A DNA stretch of 37,295 nucleotides. Origin: JACKGW01 sp964586025 (GTDB taxonomy: Bacteria > Planctomycetota > PLA2 > JAEUHO01). Positions 1-8,414 of this stretch are shown in pieces. The translations under genes and the position numbers were made by a program. Below the pieces are notes generated by a model. It had not been told where the DNA came from and did no database searches. It saw only the letters and a list, made by a program, of their open reading frames with translations. The stretch covers positions 1-37,295 of the forward strand of contig CAZPGF010000016.1 of assembly GCA_964586025.1 (NCBI GenBank), read 5' to 3'. Each line of letters starts with the position of its first letter. The stretch's first letter is position 1.

Positions 1-161
1 CGCACGACCTTGGCTTCGTCGGCGGTGCGGGCGCGCGGCGGCAACGCGCCGGTGCGCCGCGCCCCCTCGCCGGCGAGATCGACGTCCCGCTCTCCGCATG
101 CGGTCGTCAGGACGGACGATGCGCCGAACACGATGACGGAGAGCAGCGAGGCGAATCGCAT
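1..161 (-). CDS. Putative lipoprotein, N-terminal part only (runs off the left edge)
   Basis: The reading frame begins at ATG 161 and is still open at base 1, giving 53 codons. The N-terminus is a hydrophobic signal sequence ending in a lipobox-like LTTAC, with Cys about residue 22. A hydrophilic Arg/Ala/Pro-rich stretch follows, as expected for an exported, lipid-anchored protein. A strong GGAAGGAG ribosome-binding site (169-176) lies seven bases before the start, and a TAGAAT box (207-212) lies further upstream, so this start is well supported. It follows the bc/b6f-type operon on the same strand, so a respiratory role such as a small cytochrome c is possible. No heme motif is visible in the part present, and the function is unknown. 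Confidence 0.6.
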   Translation of the reverse strand, partial: MRFASLLSVIVFGASSVLTTACGERDVDLAGEGARRTGALPPRARTADEAKVV

Positions 162-168
162 GAAGCGG

Positions 169-212
169 CTCCTTCCGCACGCATCGAGGCGTGCGACGTT
201 CGGGAGATTCTA
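169..212 (-). promoter_or_regulatory. Promoter-like box, hairpin and RBS of the left-edge lipoprotein gene
   Basis: Read on the minus strand: a TAGAAT -10-like box (212-207), then a perfect 7-bp inverted repeat CGCACGC/GCGTGCG with a 6-base loop (195-176), then GGAAGGAG (176-169). The hairpin abuts the ribosome-binding site. It could modulate translation, or could end transcripts of the upstream 67-residue gene, although it has no T-tract. No clear -35 was found. Confidence 0.35.
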
Positions 213-284
213 GGACGCCGACGCTCGCGTCGCCGCTCCCGCACTCACCGCCGGTCCGAAAATCGTCCGGGATCCGAGAGTGAT

Positions 285-488
285 TCAGTCCGCTTGGGGC
301 GGCGCATCCCAGACGATCGGGGGCGTCGCGGCGGGCGGACCGAGCGTGCGCCGTGTGGCCTCGTCACTCGCGCGGGCGCCGCGCCGCGCGCGGTCGCCCC
401 GCGCGAGGAGCGGTGTCAGCACGAGCGCCGCCACGAACAGGGCGAGCACGAGCAGGAACGGCTGGAGACGGGCGACGGGGGCCTTCAT
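285..488 (-). CDS. Small single-span membrane protein of the cytochrome operon
   Basis: This 67-residue protein has one strongly hydrophobic segment (about residues 9-29, rich in Leu, Val and Ala), then a basic Arg-rich patch and a Pro-rich, acidic C-terminus. The start ATG at 488 is only ten bases after the stop of the octaheme cytochrome gene, so it is very probably co-transcribed and perhaps translationally coupled. No family is recognised. By position it could be a small accessory subunit or assembly factor of the quinol:cytochrome c complex, comparable in size to the small subunits of b6f complexes. That is inference from context only. Confidence 0.55.
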   Translation of the reverse strand: MKAPVARLQPFLLVLALFVAALVLTPLLARGDRARRGARASDEATRRTLGPPAATPPIVWDAPPQAD

Positions 489-498
489 CGACGTTCCG

Positions 499-3400
499 TC
501 AGCGCCCCGGAGCCGGCTCCGCCGCGGGGGCCGGCGGTTGGTAGTGGTGGAGCACGTAATCGGTCAGGGCGCGGATCTGCACCTCGGCGAGTCGCTTGAG
601 GGCCTCGCGTTCCCGCTCCGGATCCCCCGACGTGTAGTCGGCACGCCACGCTTCGTCGTCGCGCAGCCAGAACTGGAAGTCCCTCCAGGCCTCGCTGACG
701 TTGCGACCGTATCCGTCGCTGCGAAGGGTCCAGAACTGGGTCATCTTCGTGCCGTCGATCAGGTGGCCCGGGTTGTAGAGCAGCGCCTCGACCCAGGACG
801 AGCGCAGGCGCTCGCCGGAGATCTCGAACGTCGGCGCCACGCCCCCGTCCTGCGGGTCGGCGCCCGGAGCGCCCTTCGGCAGATGACACTTGTTGCACTG
901 GGCCGTGTCGAACAGCGCGCGCGCCTCGTCGACCCAACCGGTGAGCGGGCCCGAGGCCGGGCGATCGCCGCGTGCGGGCAGCGTCAACGGATCCTTGAAG
1001 CGGTGTCCCTTCAGAAGACTGTCCGCCTGCGGCTGGATCGTCGAGACATCCGGTCCGGCCAGCCGGACGAAGTATCGCGCCACCGCTTGCGCCTCGGCGT
1101 CGGACAGGCCGAATCGCGGCATGTGGACGTTGACGATCGGCCGCAGCCAGAACGGCTCCTGCACGAACTTCACGAGCCACTCGGTCTGCGTCCGATAGCC
1201 CTGCCCGAACAGGTTCGGCGGCAGCGTCGCCGGATCGACTCCGGCCTCGGCCTTCTGGCGCCAGTAGAGGCCGGCGAGCCCCTCGATGGTGTGGCACTGA
1301 TTGCAGCCGTAGCGCTTCACGACGGCCCGGCCCTCGATCAGTTCGCGCTCGCCGGCGTCCGGATTCGCGCGAGCCTCCGGCCGAATCTTGTCGGAGGTGA
1401 AGCCCGCGATCATCGCCGCGACGGCGCGCCGCGAGTCGAACGGCCAGCGGTACTCGACGTCCTCGTGGACCTCCGGCTCCTGCGGCGGACTCCAGAGGTT
1501 GAAGCGCGGCATCCGCAACTTGTCCGCCCACGGCTTGAGCTTGCCCGTGTCGTAGATGCGGGGCGTTCGCACCTTGTGCTCGAAGAAGTCCCAGCGGGTG
1601 TGCGGGATCAATGCCTTCGACACGACGCCGAAGTCGAGTTGGTGGAGGTCCTTCGAGCCGTGCTTGGAGAGATCGACGCCGACCGGGTTGTCGTTCTCGA
1701 AACCGGGTGTCTCGTGGCAGCCGAAGCAGCCGTTGCGCGACATCAGCTTCTCGCCGACCCGTGCCAGTTGGGTCGCGAGGTTCGAGCCGGACAGCGAGCC
1801 CGTCTCGCCCTTGATGACGTCGCGGCGAATCCACTCGCCCGTGGTCGCGTCCTTGCCGAAGAAGGACTCGACCATCTCACGCAGGATCGGCTCGTAGCGA
1901 TCGTTCCAGCCGAGTTCGGGCGCCGCGTCGAAGTCGACGGCCCGGGTCGAGAGCAGGTACGCGATGATGTCCGCGCGCATCTGCGCGCCGTCGGCGACCT
2001 TCACGCCCTGCGCGTCGAATTTGTCCTCGAGGCGCATGTCGCCCATGGTCGTCGTCGGCGTGTAGTGCCGTGGGTTCTTCAACCACGCGTTCAACCAGGC
2101 GCCATCCTTGAACTTGCTGCCCAGTCCCTGCAGCGACGGACCGAGCATCCGCAGGGGGTCGTAGGAGAATCGCTCCGGACTGTCCTCCTGCCACCCGGCT
2201 ACTCCACGCACCTCGGGCACGATGTGGCACGCGGTGCAGCCCTTCTCGTCGACGAGCGCGCGCCCCCGTTCGATGTCGCCTGCGGGCAGCACCTCGTCGT
2301 AGTCCGGGTTGTAGAACTCGGGCTGCGCCGGATCGCGGCGCGTCGTGATCCGCGGCGCCCCGTCCGGCGCGAAGCGCGGCTGGTTCATCAGGTACGTCGC
2401 CATGGCGAGCACCTGCAGGTTCCACATGTCCTCGTCGTCGGTGGTGACCTGCGAGCCGAGTTCGAGCGCGAATGTCGGATCGAGCATGTGCGCGTCGGCG
2501 ACGGGAAGGATGCGCGGCGTGCCGTCCTCGTTGCGCGCCACGTTCCACTGCCAGTCCTTGTCGACGAACCAGAAGAAACTCGGCATTTTCGTCGTGGGAC
2601 GGAAGAGCTCGGGATGCTTGATCCACTTATAGACCCACTGGATGTCCACGACCTTGTCGGGGAGCGTTCCGAGCGCGGGCGCGACGCGCGGCGGATCGCC
2701 GTAGCCGACCTGCTGGCCGAAGCTCTCGATCTTGTGGCACCCCTGGCAGCGGTACTGCACGATCGTGTCGTAGCCGCGGTCGTATCGCTCGGCCGTCCAG
2801 CCGTAGCCGTGGACCACGGTGTCCACCCAGCGATCGACGAGTTCTTCGTCCTCGTAGCGGTCGAGAAGGCCGCCCGCCTGCCCGAGCCGCCCCTCGTCGG
2901 CGCCGTATCCGGCGGTGGTCTCCCACTGGTGGGCGATCACATCGTTCATCGTCGCCGGCGCGGCCGGCGCGCCGGGCTCGGGGAACTTGCGCGGGCTGCG
3001 CGGCTTCGGGGCGCCCGTCAGCGCGTATCCGCCGTAGACCTCCCAGGGACCCAGCATGCGGTTGCCGGCGGCAAGGGCCGCGCGGGGATCGCCGTCGGGG
3101 AAGCGGCGCTGTCCGAGTTCGGCTCCGCTCACCGGATCCGTGCCCGCGACGAAACCGTGATCGAGGCGCTCCTCGTAGTGGACCGGCCAGGCGATCCCTT
3201 CCTTGTGGCACTTCCAGCACTGCCCCTCGGCGTACTCCGTCGGAAGCATCGGGTACTCGATGTAGTGGGGCTCGTGCCAGTGGTGCTCGTCCTCCCAGCG
3301 GGCCTTCGTCACGTCGTCGCCCGGGATGTGCGCGGCTCGCGAGAAGTCGGTCGCCCAGCCCACGCCGTGATGGCACACCGTGCATCCGATGGCCTCGACC

Positions 3401-4431
3401 GGATGCGGACTCGTGGGGCCGGCGATCAGGTCGAGCCCCGGATGCGCCCGCATCCAGTTCTTCAGGTCGTAGGTCTCGATCGTCTCGGGGGCGCCCATCG
3501 TCGGCGACGCCACGCCGACGTGGCAGGTGATGCAACGATCCACGCGCGGGTTCGTCGCGAAGTTCCAGTCGTCGTGGATGTTCGCCAGAACCGTCTGGCG
3601 GACCTTGATCGACGGCGTGATGAAGTCGATGAACGGCGCGTTGCGCCAGCCGTTGCCGGCGTACAGCCCCTCGAGGCCCGCGAGTTTGTTCTCCGCCTGG
3701 GCCTTCGACGCGAGGAGGTCGTCCAGCGTCCTCTGGGCGTCGCGCCACGGCTTCTCCAGCGCCGCGATCCGCCGGCTCGCGTCCTGCCAGTTCGCGGCGG
3801 CCGTGAGGTAGCGGTCCTCCGCTTCGTAGAGGGCCTGCCCGTGGCGCAGCACGTCGGTCCGTGCCGCTTCCATCGCTTCGCGTGCCCGAACGACGTCGCC
3901 GTCCTCGACGGGGTCGTAGCGGGCCGCGTCGGCCACGCCCCCGCGCTGCGCCTCGCGCAGGCGCTCCGCCCGCTCGAACGCCGCGCGCTTGGTCTCGAAC
4001 ACGTAGCGGGCCGGCGCGAGCAGGCCCTTCACGTTCTTGACCTCCGCGTCGGCGGCGTCGAGGAGTCGCTTCAGCCGGTGGCGTTCGGCGATGAGCTCGT
4101 CGTAGGTTGCGGGTACCCGGACCGCGGCGAGTTCGGCGCGGGTCCGCTCGACCGCGGAACGGGCCGACTTCAGGTCTTGCTCGAGCGTGAAGACGCGCGC
4201 GCGGGCCGCGCGGGCCTCGTCGCGGGCGATCGCCATCTCCTTCTCGAAGTAGGCCTTCTGGTACGCCTTCCACGGGCGCTGGTAGTCCTTCCAGATCATG
4301 GCGCCAACCGCCACGACGAGGAGAACCGAGAAGAAGAGGAACCAAACGCTCAACACGCCGGGGCGGTAGAGGCGCTCGTGGTCCCGGTTGCGGCGACGGA
4401 GCGCGGCGGGCGTCGGTTGGCTGTCGGCCAT
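499..4431 (-). CDS. Membrane-anchored octaheme c-type cytochrome of a bc/b6f-like complex
   Basis: This 1310-residue protein has one N-terminal transmembrane helix (about 26-46) and a long charged, predicted coiled-coil region (about 55-255). Eight CxxCH heme-binding motifs follow: CITCH (about 300), CTVCH (350), CWKCH (405), CQGCH (562), CTACH (732), CFGCH (902), CNQCH (1043) and CNKCH (1179). The first three are clustered like a triheme module. The other five are spaced 130-170 residues apart, each followed by a Met-containing segment (for example TTKMPS, TTTMGDM, VHMPRFG), as in serial class I cytochrome c domains. It lies 22 bases after the subunit-IV gene and is preceded by GAGAGG. With no cytochrome f or c1 in the operon, it most likely receives electrons from the Rieske protein and passes them across the periplasm. 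Its exact partner is unknown. Confidence 0.9.
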   Translation of the reverse strand: MADSQPTPAALRRRNRDHERLYRPGVLSVWFLFFSVLLVVAVGAMIWKDYQRPWKAYQKAYFEKEMAIARDEARAARARVFTLEQDLKSARSAVERTRAELAAVRVPATYDELIAERHRLKRLLDAADAEVKNVKGLLAPARYVFETKRAAFERAERLREAQRGGVADAARYDPVEDGDVVRAREAMEAARTDVLRHGQALYEAEDRYLTAAANWQDASRRIAALEKPWRDAQRTLDDLLASKAQAENKLAGLEGLYAGNGWRNAPFIDFITPSIKVRQTVLANIHDDWNFATNPRVDRCITCHVGVASPTMGAPETIETYDLKNWMRAHPGLDLIAGPTSPHPVEAIGCTVCHHGVGWATDFSRAAHIPGDDVTKARWEDEHHWHEPHYIEYPMLPTEYAEGQCWKCHKEGIAWPVHYEERLDHGFVAGTDPVSGAELGQRRFPDGDPRAALAAGNRMLGPWEVYGGYALTGAPKPRSPRKFPEPGAPAAPATMNDVIAHQWETTAGYGADEGRLGQAGGLLDRYEDEELVDRWVDTVVHGYGWTAERYDRGYDTIVQYRCQGCHKIESFGQQVGYGDPPRVAPALGTLPDKVVDIQWVYKWIKHPELFRPTTKMPSFFWFVDKDWQWNVARNEDGTPRILPVADAHMLDPTFALELGSQVTTDDEDMWNLQVLAMATYLMNQPRFAPDGAPRITTRRDPAQPEFYNPDYDEVLPAGDIERGRALVDEKGCTACHIVPEVRGVAGWQEDSPERFSYDPLRMLGPSLQGLGSKFKDGAWLNAWLKNPRHYTPTTTMGDMRLEDKFDAQGVKVADGAQMRADIIAYLLSTRAVDFDAAPELGWNDRYEPILREMVESFFGKDATTGEWIRRDVIKGETGSLSGSNLATQLARVGEKLMSRNGCFGCHETPGFENDNPVGVDLSKHGSKDLHQLDFGVVSKALIPHTRWDFFEHKVRTPRIYDTGKLKPWADKLRMPRFNLWSPPQEPEVHEDVEYRWPFDSRRAVAAMIAGFTSDKIRPEARANPDAGERELIEGRAVVKRYGCNQCHTIEGLAGLYWRQKAEAGVDPATLPPNLFGQGYRTQTEWLVKFVQEPFWLRPIVNVHMPRFGLSDAEAQAVARYFVRLAGPDVSTIQPQADSLLKGHRFKDPLTLPARGDRPASGPLTGWVDEARALFDTAQCNKCHLPKGAPGADPQDGGVAPTFEISGERLRSSWVEALLYNPGHLIDGTKMTQFWTLRSDGYGRNVSEAWRDFQFWLRDDEAWRADYTSGDPEREREALKRLAEVQIRALTDYVLHHYQPPAPAAEPAPGR

Positions 4432-4453
4432 GGGAAACCTCTCTCGCGTCCTG

Positions 4454-5557
4454 TCAGATGTTCAGCTGGATGTCGGGCAGGTTGACGATGTACTTGAGGT
4501 TGAACAGCCAGCGCAGCACCATCTTGATGGGCACGGCGGCCATGATCAGCCCCAAGTTGGCGACGACGCCGAAACGGATCGCCCCCAACTCCCGGAAGAG
4601 CTTCTTCCCCACGGTGTTCGCGATGATCACCGGCAGGATGCCCATGTAGCCCACCACGAGCAGGATGCCGGGTAACTCGCGGAGGAGCACGTTCTCCGGT
4701 TCGAGTCCGCCCAGCATCTTCACGTAGACGATCTCGCTGACGTCGATGTTCTGCAGCGGCTCGACCTTGTTGACGTCCCACGGTTCGAACACGCCGAAGA
4801 AGTTCCATCCGGGACCGCGCAGGAACGTGCCCAGGAAGACCTGGAGGACCCACAGGATGAAGAACCCGAACAAGAACACGAAGATCGCGCCCCGCCTCTC
4901 GCGCAGGGTGTAGTACCCGTTGCCCTTCGGGTTGCGATCCACGTACGGGATCGCCATCAGGCCCATCATGATCATCATGGGGATCAGGATGCCGGCGAGC
5001 CACGGGTCGAAGTAGACGAGCAACTCCTGCAAGCCGAGGAAGTACCACGGGGCCTTCGCGGGGTTCGGTGTGCGACCGGCGTTCGCGGGTTCCTCGAGGG
5101 GCGCCTCGAGCAGCACGGCCCAGATGATCAGGACGACCGTGCAGGCGACCATCGCGATCAGTTCGGTGTAGACGAGGTCGGGCCAGACGAGCACCTTTCG
5201 GGTCTTCTCGGCGGCCTCGACCGGTGGTTCGCCCGCGGCGATGCGCGCGTCGTTGAGCGTCGCCTTACGCAAGGAGAGCCAGTAGAAGAAGAACAGCAGT
5301 CCCAGGATGATGACGATCGGGATGTTGTCCGGCTTCGTCAGGCTGCGCACGAACTCCGCGTGGCCCTCGACGATGCCCACCGGCAGGCAGGCGTAGACGA
5401 GGAGCAGCACGAGGACCGCGCCGATCGCCATCGCGATCGGCGGGCGCGTCCAGACGTGCGCGAACTTCACGCTGAGGATCAACAACACGATGCCCAGCCC
5501 GAAGATGATCTCCGGTCGGGTCAGCACGTTGAGGATGCGGTCGAACGTCTCGAACAC
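4454..5557 (-). CDS. Cytochrome b C-terminal / subunit IV-like protein with extra N-terminal helices
   Basis: This 367-residue integral membrane protein corresponds to subunit IV of b6f complexes, the C-terminal half of cytochrome b that forms part of the quinol-oxidation (Qo) site. Three extra hydrophobic helices (about 17-37, 41-61 and 77-95) precede a charged loop and the core helices. The Qo motif region reads KAPWYF (about 168-173), so the usual PEWY is replaced by APWY and its glutamate is absent. It is followed by LGLQELL, as in other split cytochrome b proteins. The start is GTG 5557 with a strong GGGAGG just upstream. It sits 24 bases after the b6 gene and 22 before the octaheme cytochrome, in one operon. 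Confidence 0.88.
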   Translation of the reverse strand: MFETFDRILNVLTRPEIIFGLGIVLLILSVKFAHVWTRPPIAMAIGAVLVLLLVYACLPVGIVEGHAEFVRSLTKPDNIPIVIILGLLFFFYWLSLRKATLNDARIAAGEPPVEAAEKTRKVLVWPDLVYTELIAMVACTVVLIIWAVLLEAPLEEPANAGRTPNPAKAPWYFLGLQELLVYFDPWLAGILIPMMIMMGLMAIPYVDRNPKGNGYYTLRERRGAIFVFLFGFFILWVLQVFLGTFLRGPGWNFFGVFEPWDVNKVEPLQNIDVSEIVYVKMLGGLEPENVLLRELPGILLVVGYMGILPVIIANTVGKKLFRELGAIRFGVVANLGLIMAAVPIKMVLRWLFNLKYIVNLPDIQLNI

Positions 5558-5581
5558 AGGCGCCTCCCTCGCTCGGGCCGC

Positions 5582-6349
5582 TCAGAGCGGTCCGCTGATT
5601 CCGCCGTCCTTGCGGACGCGCCAGAAGTGGACGGCCATGAGCACCATCGCGAGCACGGGGACCGCGATGCAGTGAAGCACGTAGAAGCGGAGCAGCGTCT
5701 GCTCGCCGACGAAACGGCCGCCGAGCAGCGCATAGCGGATGTCGTTCCCCGACGTGACGAGACGGATGTCGTCGATCGCCAGCAGGTTCGAGAGCGGGCC
5801 CTCGGCGCCGATCGCCGGATGGGCGCGCGCCATGTTCGAGCCGACCGTCACCGCCCAGATCGCAAGCTGGTCCCAGGGCAGCAGGTACCCCGTGAACGAC
5901 ATGAACAGCGTCACCACGAGCAGGATGACGCCGATGCCCCAGTTGAACTCGCGCGGGGGCTTGTACGAGCCGGTCATGAAGACGCGGAACATGTGCAGCC
6001 AGACCGTGATCACCATCGCGTGGGCGCCCCAGCGATGGATCTCGCGCATGATGCCGAGCGGGATGTCTTCGCGCAGGGCCATGATGTCGGAGTAGGCGCT
6101 GGCGGCGACCGGCCGGTAGTAGAACATCAGCAGGATGCCGGTGACGGTTTCCACGAGGAACAGGAAGAACGTCAGACCGCCCATGCACCAGGTGAACGAC
6201 AGCCGGATGCCCGAGGCGCGGGCGCGGACCGGATGCAGATGCAAGAAGACGTTCGCCAGCATGACCATCGCGCGATTGCGCGCCGTCGTGGGCGGACCGT
6301 GGCGGAAGATGCTCTTCCAGACCTGCGACTCGCGAAGGGCCTTCAGCAT
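5582..6349 (-). CDS. Cytochrome b6-type subunit of a quinol:cytochrome c oxidoreductase
   Basis: This 255-residue protein matches cytochrome b6 throughout. Four helices carry the two heme-b ligand pairs: His105/His119 (HRWGAH...LH, 14 apart) and His226/His241 (15 apart, the b6f spacing). Other b6 landmarks are MFYYRP, KPPRE, GYLLPWDQ and the C-terminal GISGPL. Cys55 (WCMGG) falls exactly where chloroplast b6 has the cysteine (YCLGG) that binds heme ci covalently, so an extra c-type heme at the Qi side is predicted. An insert of roughly 30 residues between helices C and D (about 170-210) is not present in plastid b6. It lies between the Rieske and subunit-IV genes with short spacers. Confidence 0.92.
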   Translation of the reverse strand: MLKALRESQVWKSIFRHGPPTTARNRAMVMLANVFLHLHPVRARASGIRLSFTWCMGGLTFFLFLVETVTGILLMFYYRPVAASAYSDIMALREDIPLGIMREIHRWGAHAMVITVWLHMFRVFMTGSYKPPREFNWGIGVILLVVTLFMSFTGYLLPWDQLAIWAVTVGSNMARAHPAIGAEGPLSNLLAIDDIRLVTSGNDIRYALLGGRFVGEQTLLRFYVLHCIAVPVLAMVLMAVHFWRVRKDGGISGPL

Positions 6350-6367
6350 GGCGGCGGGCTCCGTCGT

Positions 6368-7021
6368 TCAGACCTGGATGAAGTACTGGGACGCATCGCA
6401 CGTCCCCTGCTCGACCTGACACTTCGCCGTCTTGTCGACGATCACGTTCCCGGTGACGGGGTCGAGAGCGACGCGGAACCGCTCGAGCGGGCGCGGCGTG
6501 GGGCCCTCGAAGTTGACCCCATTGATGTAGTAGCCCGAGCCGTGGCACGGGCACTTGAACTTGGCATCGCCGGACAGCCAGTTCGGCGTGCAACCGAGGT
6601 GGGTGCACTCGGTGGACAGCGCGATGATCCGTCCGCCGGTGTTCACGATCCAGACCGAGTTGGACTCCTTCCACGTCTCGTCGACCGTCTCGGCCGCGAA
6701 CGTGCCCGGCGGCTTCGTCTGGAACACCTGCGGCGGCTCGAACGAAACGTTCGGGAAGAGGAATCGAACCAGCGCCAGCGTGCCGACACCCCCCGCCGTC
6801 GCAAACGCGGCCCAACCGTGGAACGCGGCGCTGAAGAGACCGCGGCGGGTCAGTTCCAGCGTCGGCTTGCCGTCGGTCGGGGCGAGGCGCTCGACCTGTC
6901 GCGTGGACTTGGAGCCTGCCTCGACCGGGAAGTCGTACGGCCAGGGGCTCGGCCACGCCGGAGGCGGAGCCGAAGCCGGGGCGGACCTCTTCGCCGTGGG
7001 GACCTGCACGTCATCGGCCAT
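6368..7021 (-). CDS. Rieske [2Fe-2S] iron-sulfur protein
   Basis: This 217-residue protein has both cluster-binding boxes, CTHLGC and CPCHGSGY, with two Cys and two His ligands. A Pro/Ala-rich cytoplasmic N-terminus of about 55 residues precedes TRRGLF and a hydrophobic helix (about 60-85). This fits a twin-arginine-type signal anchor. The mature domain would sit on the positive side of the membrane and shuttle electrons from the Qo site to the cytochrome c subunit. ATG 7021 was chosen because an upstream in-frame start at 7102 would lie well inside the preceding gene and adds only non-coding-like sequence. It overlaps that gene by 11 bases, which implies translational coupling. Confidence 0.92.
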   Translation of the reverse strand: MADDVQVPTAKRSAPASAPPPAWPSPWPYDFPVEAGSKSTRQVERLAPTDGKPTLELTRRGLFSAAFHGWAAFATAGGVGTLALVRFLFPNVSFEPPQVFQTKPPGTFAAETVDETWKESNSVWIVNTGGRIIALSTECTHLGCTPNWLSGDAKFKCPCHGSGYYINGVNFEGPTPRPLERFRVALDPVTGNVIVDKTAKCQVEQGTCDASQYFIQV

Positions 7022-8174
7022 CGATTGTCTCCGAATCGGTCGCGGGAACGGGGGTCTGGTTCCAACGCGCGAGAGCCTGCCGCGCCGAGTCGCGGACGAC
7101 ATCGTCGCCCTCGTTCGCGGTATCGGTCAGTCGCTCGATCAACGGACGGAACGACGGATGTCGCAGCGCGAGCGCGGCGGCCATCGCGTTCGTCAACGCA
7201 TTGGTGTGGAACTGGGGATCGACACCGAGCGAGGCGAGTCCCTGGCGGGAGAGCGAGCGCTCGATCAGGTGGGCACCCGCGTCGTCGCCGCGCATGGCGA
7301 GGCCGTACGCCGCGTTGAGACGGATGCCGTCGTGCGTCGCATCGAGACCGGAACGAAGTCGCTCCATCACGCCGGGAGCCTCGGAGGCGACGCCGCCGTG
7401 GATCGGCAGCCCGAGCAAGGCGAGTCCGTTGAAGCCCGCGTTGCGCACCTCCGCGTCGTGCTCGGATTCGGCCGAGATTCGCAGGAACGCCGACTCCGCC
7501 GCGCGCGACTCGAAGTGCAGGAGACCGATCGCGACGGCGCGTCGTACGTCGGTCGATGCGGACTTCCCGTCCGGTGGCGGATAGAGCACCTCGAGGAACA
7601 CGGGAATCGCGTCGACGACTTCCGCCCGACCGAGCGCGCGCGCGAGACCCATCACACGCTCCTCGCTCTCTTCCCGTCGGGCGAGGCGGAACGCCTCCAG
7701 CAGCCGCGCGCGGAACGAGGGCTCGGCGTAGAACGGCGCTCGTTCGATCGGCTTTCCGTCGCGCCGCAGCGAGTCGATGCGGTTGCGCTCCTGCGCGATC
7801 TGGATCGCCAACTGCTGCGCCGCCTGTCGCTGGCGGTTCTCGCCGCCCTCGATCAGCACCGTCAGGAGCCCTTCCGGGTTCGTCTCCTCCCTCGCGATCA
7901 CCGACACGCCCAGGAACAGGCCGAGCGCGGCACCGACGATCAGCAGGGGGAAGAAGAAGTACTGCCACAGGAGCGCGGCCTTCTTCGAGGTCGGCGCGGA
8001 GGGCTCGGCGCGTTGGAAGAGCGGGTCGCCGGCGTTCGCTCGAGACGGCCCGGCCTGCGCGCGCGCCGGGGTCGGTTGGTCCGCCCCGCTCGGGCCATGC
8101 GCCGCCCCGCCGGCGGAGCCGGAATGAGCGGGCGGTCCGCCGGTGGGCGGATCGGAGGAGAGCGTCGGGGGCAC
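7011..8174 (-). CDS. Membrane-anchored HEAT-repeat-like protein, first gene of the respiratory operon
   Basis: The predicted protein of about 387 residues starts with a Pro/Ala-rich disordered segment and then one hydrophobic helix (LLWQYFFFPLLIVG and following). The rest is helical repeats rich in Ala, Leu and Arg, with paired motifs resembling HEAT/PBS-lyase-type repeats (for example VRRAVAIGLL, VRNAGFNGLALLG, IRLNAAYGLAMRG, VRDSARQALARW). Such solenoids usually bind proteins. The frame stays open to ATG 8360, but the first ~60 residues from there look untranslated. GTG 8174 is the first start after a TAGACT box at 8259-8254, so it is preferred with moderate certainty. The gene overlaps the Rieske gene by 11 bases, so it probably encodes an accessory or assembly protein of the complex. 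Confidence 0.72.
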   Translation of the reverse strand: MPPTLSSDPPTGGPPAHSGSAGGAAHGPSGADQPTPARAQAGPSRANAGDPLFQRAEPSAPTSKKAALLWQYFFFPLLIVGAALGLFLGVSVIAREETNPEGLLTVLIEGGENRQRQAAQQLAIQIAQERNRIDSLRRDGKPIERAPFYAEPSFRARLLEAFRLARREESEERVMGLARALGRAEVVDAIPVFLEVLYPPPDGKSASTDVRRAVAIGLLHFESRAAESAFLRISAESEHDAEVRNAGFNGLALLGLPIHGGVASEAPGVMERLRSGLDATHDGIRLNAAYGLAMRGDDAGAHLIERSLSRQGLASLGVDPQFHTNALTNAMAAALALRHPSFRPLIERLTDTANEGDDVVRDSARQALARWNQTPVPATDSETIDGR

Positions 8175-8225
8175 GAGGTCGGCGGCTCGTCTCGGGAGGT
8201 GGGGGTGTGGGTAGAGCGGGGGCGA

Positions 8226-8259
8226 CCCGGCCTCCCGCCGGGCTCGCGCCGAGAGTCTA
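8226..8259 (-). promoter_or_regulatory. Candidate promoter and leader hairpin of the respiratory operon
   Basis: On the minus strand a TAGACT -10-like box (8259-8254) is followed by a leader containing CCCGGC-GGGAG-GCCGGG (8242-8226), a 6-bp hairpin with a 5-base loop. The whole stretch 8175-8414 carries no convincing gene. No convincing -35 is visible. Confidence 0.3.
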
Positions 8260-8414
8260 GGGATGCCATCCCCCCCATCGAAGGATTGCCCGCCCCCGCA
8301 TCGGAGGAACGAACGCGCACGGGGACGCTGAAAACGACCACCGAATTCGTGCGACTTCATGCAGGGTGGCGCGATCTTTGAGAACGCCTCGCAGAATAGT
8401 GCCGAGCGCGTCCG

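Noticed and set aside
280..4485. A 1401-codon open frame on the plus strand
   Set aside because: It is antisense to the octaheme cytochrome, whose eight heme motifs prove the minus strand. Long antisense frames are normal at this GC content.
7021..7102. Longer Rieske protein starting at ATG 7102
   Set aside because: The extra 27 residues are Arg-rich and lie entirely in the upstream gene's coding end. ATG 7021 gives a normal Rieske N-terminus.
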